Shown: positions 8,170 to 11,233 of the stretch, piece after piece
Numbering within the stretch: the stretch's first letter is position 1
Layout of the letters: every line of letters begins with the position of its first letter
Source of the DNA: Acanthamoeba lenticulata
Lineage: Eukaryota; Discosea; Longamoebia; Acanthamoebidae
Assembly: GCA_002179805.1 (NCBI GenBank)
Contig: NAVB01002165.1
Coordinates: forward strand, 1 to 11,233
Length of the DNA: 11,233 nucleotides
Direction of reading: 5' to 3'
Program-made: the position numbers and the translations under genes
Notes under the pieces: model-generated
The model's input: only the letters and a program-made list of their open reading frames with translations
Told to the model about the DNA's origin: nothing
The model's database searches: none

Positions 8170-8870
8170 TCTCTCCTCTCTTTCTTTTGTAGGCGGACCC
8201 GGCCCATACTGCAATCAAGGAGGAGGGCGACGACGAGCTGCGTGGCCTCAAGAGCGAGTCGTCGACAGAAGACCTCCTGCTCTCTATAGCGCGCGTGGCA
8301 GAGGATGACGACGACCAAAGCGGGGACCACCAAAACGTTGGAGGTCCCGAAGACTCGCCGCGAGCAGCGGATTCACCAGTACTGCCCACATTGCGCAGTG
8401 GCAAGCGCAAGCGAACAGGCTCCTCGTCTCTCACTGGGCTGCTGACTGAGGGAAAGGAGGAGGACGCGAGCGACGATGGCAGCGGCGCGGATGAGGCGCG
8501 CTCCGTTCGGAGGAAACGACGGCAGTACGCTCTCGATCCCGCGCAAGAGCTGGAGGTCGACGTACCCTGGCCGACACTCTCCGCTACCGCTTCCACTACC
8601 CTTGCTCGAGGGGGATTGATGGACGAAGGTGCTTCCCTCGAAGAGTTGTCTTTGCCGGTGCCTCCCTGGGTCACCATCACGCGCGCACCTGCTTCCGACA
8701 GCGGCGCTGCTTCGCCTCATGAGGAATCGCGAGATGGGGGGCCAGCAGCTCCCCCGAGCGTCACATCAACACCAACACCACCGCCAGCAACGCCACCCAA
8801 GCCCAAAGTCAGTCTACGCGAGCAGCTACTGGGACGAGGCCTCCTCTCGCCCAATAAATCCCTCTCGTGA
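4815..8870 (+). CDS. PNKP-like P-loop kinase with second conserved-looking domain and long nuclear-type tail
   Basis: Fifteen exons: 4815-4889, 4972-5122, 5194-5238, 5303-5379, 5444-5483, 5607-5704, 5823-5897, 6034-6118, 6271-6409, 6474-6707, 6737-6886, 7038-7236, 7394-7683 (start possibly 7418), 7818-8019 and 8193-8870; about 845 aa. Walker A CGPPHVGKTT (20-29) is formed by the first splice. Next come VSAEDTF, then GKSVVIDDGN (70-79), the counterpart of the GKRVxIDNTN motif of PNKP-type kinases, and the lid-like VLQCQWQNEWARA. These suggest phosphoryl transfer to a nucleic acid end or small molecule. A second region (188-390; IDAEALF, RFIVVINESS, GLFLQPPSPGWIAW, LLVVGEGSSLASGARPYL) looks conserved but I cannot name it. 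From about 400 onward the protein is disordered: Ser/Pro-rich, NKNNNNKKKKRK, SGKRKR, RRKRRQ, Thr/Pro runs, then VSLREQLLGRGLLSPNKSLS. Two introns are odd (GC-AG at 6410, 29 nt at 6708). Exons 12-15 lack known domains and could belong to a separate gene, though phases join. Confidence 0.7.
6160..6190. repeat. CCT/CTC triplet repeat in a kinase-gene intron
   Basis: About ten CTC units form the polypyrimidine part of the intron 6119-6270. They translate to Leu/Ser runs in an open frame but sit between well-supported exons. Confidence 0.9.
6410..6473 (+). other. Candidate GC-AG intron (or sequence indel) in the kinase gene
   Basis: The exon ending NSS (frame through 6409) and the clearly protein-like DVRLIQTHSIPPQFELRL frame starting at 6474-6475 need a phase 2 junction. 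No GT donor gives it: gtgcgt at 6414 is phase 0 and gt at 6418 is phase 1. A GC donor at 6410 (gcacgt) with cttcag at 6468-6473 gives the right phase and a smooth NSSDVRLI join. The alternative is a one-base error near 6400-6420. Confidence 0.5.
6708..6736 (+). other. Apparent 29-nt intron in the kinase gene
   Basis: A consensus donor gtgagt at 6708 and acceptor tggcag at 6731-6736 lie 29 nt apart. Unspliced sequence meets an in-frame TGA at 6709-6711. Removal joins GICFASG to LQERHRLALSESLLVVG in phase. The flanking protein reads continuously on both sides. Confidence 0.6.
6916..6945. repeat. TGCTGT/TTGCTG hexamer-type repeat in an intron
   Basis: Repeated CTGTTG units inside the intron 6887-7037, followed by an A12-13 run at 6973-6985. 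They give poly-Leu or poly-Cys in the open frames and lie outside the supported exons. Confidence 0.75.
7269..7328. repeat. TGCG tetranucleotide microsatellite, 15 uninterrupted copies
   Basis: Sixty bases of perfect TGCG lie within the intron 7237-7393 of the kinase gene. The repeat is open in all three forward frames (ACVR-type repeat peptides) but has no protein-like flanks. It extends the sequence of the donor gtgcgt itself. Confidence 0.95.
7691..7740. repeat. CT-dinucleotide-rich microsatellite in an intron
   Basis: TCTCTC runs follow shortly after the donor gtgcac at 7684, inside the intron 7684-7817, and would act as a polypyrimidine tract. A second, upstream acceptor (ttgctgcag, ending 7771) exists but gives the wrong phase. 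Confidence 0.9.
8095..8169. repeat. CCTG tetranucleotide microsatellite, about 18-19 uninterrupted copies
   Basis: Seventy-five bases of perfect CCTG lie in the last intron (8020-8192) of the kinase gene, on its sense strand, just before the T/C-rich acceptor region ending tttgtag. The block makes up over 40 percent of that intron. Confidence 0.97.
8853..8858 (+). terminator. AATAAA polyadenylation-like signal inside the last codons of the kinase gene
   Basis: AATAAA overlaps the codons for PNKS and ends 9 bases before the TGA at 8868-8870. With only 44 bp to the opposite gene's stop codon, cleavage soon after the stop would fit. Function is inferred from the hexamer alone. Confidence 0.4.
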
Positions 8871-8914
8871 GCGCTTTGTGTCATGATCAAGCCGCAAATG
8901 TCCTACATAGCTCA
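8871..8914. other. 44-bp tail-to-tail junction of the kinase gene and PUS10
   Basis: This is the whole space between two convergent stop codons. It has no visible hairpin terminator or second AATAAA. The 3' UTRs of the two genes almost certainly overlap in antisense. Confidence 0.7.
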
Positions 8915-11233
8915 TCAAGGTGGCGGCGCTTGCTGCGTCGCTGGCGCCTCTTTCTGCGCAGCAGCGGCCTGATGGTGATTATCTGACGCGTCTGGTGGGT
9001 CCCGCTGGGGCTTGGCGTCCGCGATCGGCGTCGGCTCCAATTTAAAGGTGGAGACGGGGGGCTGGCCAGCGAGCCGTGACGGAAAGTCCAGCTCGATGCC
9101 TACGACGTCGAGCTGGAGGATGTCGGCATCGCAGCCCAACAGGAGGCCGAGGTTGGGGCGCGTGCGGCCCAAGTCCCCGTGAACGAATTCCTTCACGTAG
9201 GTGCCGGCCTGTGTTGTCAGCTCCAGCGTCATGAAGTGAGGCGAAATGTACTCGGCTCGCATTTCGTAGATGGTCCTCTTGCGCAGCATGAGCGTTCGGC
9301 TGTTGTGTGGCGATAGATCAAGGCACAGCAGACAAAATGATGCGTTGAGGCAGCATTGTAGCATTATGTAAGAGGCACCTTCCTGCTAGCGTGCAGCAGC
9401 AGCAGCAGCAGGACGGAGTACCGGTGCAGGACACGAATGGGCGTGGTTTGGTCGACGACCAGGTTCTTGATGGCGCTCAACGGGAGGACGTCGGCGGGGC
9501 TGATGGTCTTGGATAGCCATACCACGCACCGGTAAGACTTCTTCTTGTCCTCTTCACCCGCCTGCACCATTGTACTCTGCTCTCTGCGCACGTTCATCGT
9601 TTGTCTCAGCCCAGCCAGCTCAACCCCCCCCCTCCCCGGGGGGGGGGAGGCGGTGATGCGCGAGCTACACATCACTTCACCCACCTCCACGCCAGCAGGA
9701 TGTGGCGGCGGTGGAAGGGAAGAGAGGGGCAGTGAGAGGGGAGGGGGAGGGGAGAGGGGGGAGATCCTACTTGGCAATGCGCTGGAGGTCGCGCACGTGG
9801 ACCAAGTGGGTGGAATCATTGATCTCGCGCTGCATCTCGGCGTACTGCTCGGGGCTAAACATGGTGCGGTGCGGATCCACGACTTCCAGCACAAACGGCC
9901 GCCCCTCGCCCAGCATCCGCACGTCGATGTCTTCTCGCCCCGACGACGAGAACCGCATCTCTAGAGACGACCCAAAACCCACCCCAGAAGTGTCAGCGCG
10001 CGAGATCGCATGCGATCAACATTTGGTTCTCACCCCCCCCCCCCAAAGCTCAGCTCTCTTGCTCTCCTTTTCTCTCCTTTTGTTTTTTTTTCTCTCTCTC
10101 TCTCTCTCTCTCGCGTCTCTACGAGGAATGGCCAGCACATGGCGAATGGGGGAGGGGGAGGCCGTACCCTGCGCCCGAAAGTGTCGGTCGAGGGGGCCCG
10201 TGATGAGCTCCTGCACGGAAGCCTCCGAGACGCGCGTGCCATCGGCCACCCAGGGCGACTGGCTCAGCTCGCGCGAGTACTTGGCGTATCGCCCAGCCAG
10301 GTAGATCGAGTCGTGGAAGAAGGACAGCTCCAGCGCGGCCGCCTCTTTCAGCGCGATCGGCGGCACGGCTCCGTATCTGCGCGACCCCACACACACACAC
10401 AGACGTAGATAATATTATTCGTATTGTTTTCGCGCGAAAGATAACATCTTCCTTCTTCACATATAATTCATGAGATAAATACACACAACTGCCGATCGCG
10501 GGCGTACTTGAGGAAAACGCTCATGGGGACCTTGCGGAGGGCCTTCGTGACGCAGTTGAGGGAGACGCCCTCTTCCAGCGCCTCCTCCTGTTCCCCCCAA
10601 CCCCCCACACAACACAACACAACACAACACACAACACAACACAAGCAGACCAGACCAGACCAGACCAGACCAAACCAAACCAAACCAAACCAAACCAGAC
10701 AAAGAAAGAAGGAAAGAAGAGCACACATATATGCACACATAAAGAAAGAGAGAGAGAGAAAGACGAACACACAAACAAACAAAAGCTCGTCAGAGGCGCA
10801 GGCGGGGATTTCTATAAATATACATATAAACAATACATAAATAAATATATCGGGCAGGAAGCGGAGGGGCCCATGAGCACCTTGGCGGAAAGCGGGGTGG
10901 TGGTGGCGGCGGCGGCGGAATCACGCTGGTGGTAGTGCTGCTGTCGGGCGGCCTTCTTGCGGGGCGGGCGGAAGTCGGCGCTGCTGATGTCGTAGAGGAA
11001 ATGATGCTCGGTCTCCGTCTCCGGGTGCTTGAACTTGATCCCCACGTGAAACAGCGACTTTTTTTTTGTTTTGTTTGTTTGCAAAAATGGGGCACAGCAC
11101 CGCTCAAGTTAGCATTTGCGCACACGCACACACACACACGCACACATCCACGTGTCATATGGTTTTACAAAAATAAAATAGTATTCAAACACACACACGT
11201 GGTGTTACCACCGAGATCTCACAGATCGCCCCC
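8915..11233 (-). CDS. PUS10: tRNA pseudouridine synthase Pus10 (5' end beyond window)
   Basis: Seven exons on the minus strand: 11233-11209 (partial), 11057-10881, 10587-10508, 10376-10168, 9960-9771, 9583-9422 and 9299-8915; all phases close, giving about 408 C-terminal residues. Pus10 makes pseudouridine 54/55 in the tRNA T-arm (archaea and many eukaryotes) and lies outside the TruB group. Visible motifs: KFKHPETETEHHFL (accessory domain), AGRYAKYSRELSQSPW, the catalytic block SSSGREDIDVRMLGEGRPF with the active-site Asp in GREDIDVR, VVDPHR, GEEDKKKSYRCVVW, TPIRVLHRRTLMLRKRTIYE and TQAGTYVKEFVHGDLGRTRP, then NLG and ADILQLDVVGIELDFP. A tail of about 45 Ala/Pro/Gln-rich residues follows the conserved end. 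The N-terminal THUMP-like region with its zinc-binding CxxC lies mostly outside. Introns are 65-293 bp and microsatellite-rich. No break is seen in the part present. Confidence 0.95.
9625..9765. repeat. C9/G9 foldback and G-tract array in a PUS10 intron
   Basis: Inside the intron 9584-9770, C9-T-C4 is followed directly by G9-A-GG (9625-9650), an imperfect C/G foldback. Further on (9717-9762) the + strand has many runs of three to six G separated by one or two bases. On the PUS10 sense strand the latter is a C/T-rich stretch next to the donor gtagga. Confidence 0.8.
10089..10112. repeat. T-run plus CT microsatellite in a PUS10 intron
   Basis: A T9 run flows into about eleven CT units within the intron 9961-10167. 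On the PUS10 sense strand it is a GA repeat. Confidence 0.9.
10607..10700. repeat. Graded pentanucleotide repeat block in a PUS10 intron
   Basis: ACAAC-type units (about 10608-10643) are followed by five CAGAC units (10646-10670), five CAAAC units (10671-10695) and one more CAGAC (10696-10700), all in one 5-bp register from 10646. It lies in the 293-bp intron 10588-10880. Confidence 0.95.
11112..11147. repeat. CA-dinucleotide repeat with CG interruptions in a PUS10 intron
   Basis: A CACACG/CACACA run in the intron 11058-11208; another short CA run lies at 11188-11198 and one at 10387-10401. Confidence 0.8.

Noticed and set aside
7594..8680. Minus-strand open frames with repeated AGRQ-type peptides
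   Set aside because: They are the antisense of the CCTG repeat and of well-supported forward exons; no family motif appears.
1..11233. Mobile element, virus-derived gene, toxin system, CRISPR or RNA gene
   Set aside because: No transposase, reverse transcriptase, capsid, spacer array, tRNA cloverleaf or rRNA sequence was found on either strand; the long repeats are simple microsatellites.

Overview
The window reads as nuclear DNA of an intron-rich, gene-dense protist. Every gene is split by short GT-AG introns. Exons are GC-rich, while introns carry microsatellites, homopolymer runs and A/T-rich blocks such as AAAAAT repeats. All proteins are eukaryotic families: Cyp40, SET/MYND methyltransferase, calmodulin-like, a PNKP-like kinase and PUS10. 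The texture suggests a free-living amoebozoan of the Acanthamoeba type, but that is a style-based inference and no sequence was matched.

Layout, left to right: (i) 3' end of an unrecognised + strand gene (exons about 40-119 and 203-310). (ii) Cyclophilin-40, minus strand, 2112 to 465; its TPR half is intact but the middle of its cyclophilin domain is absent. (iii) SET/MYND lysine methyltransferase, minus, 3825 to 2255, four exons, 431 aa. (iv) Calmodulin-like EF-hand protein, plus, 3917-4677, four exons, 164 aa, diverging from (iii) across only 91 bp. (v) A large 15-exon P-loop kinase gene, plus, 4815-8870, about 845 aa: an N-terminal polynucleotide-kinase-like domain, a conserved-looking second domain, and a long disordered basic/acidic tail with nuclear-localisation-like clusters. 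(vi) PUS10 tRNA pseudouridine synthase, minus, stop at 8915 and 5' end beyond the right edge, meeting (v) tail to tail 44 bp apart.

Genes are separated by 44-154 bp, so promoters and 3' ends must be very compact. The genes share no obvious pathway. Exon junctions were built by hand from splice signals, reading phase and protein-family continuity. For the SET/MYND, calmodulin-like and PUS10 genes all phases close, and the family motifs (for example NHSC in the SET domain) are rebuilt by splicing. The main oddities are the missing cyclophilin core beside a perfect inverted repeat, a probable GC-AG intron (or indel) and a 29-nt intron in the kinase gene, a 75-bp CCTG repeat inside one of its introns, and an E2F-like palindrome just before its start. 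No mobile element, tRNA, rRNA or CRISPR array was seen.
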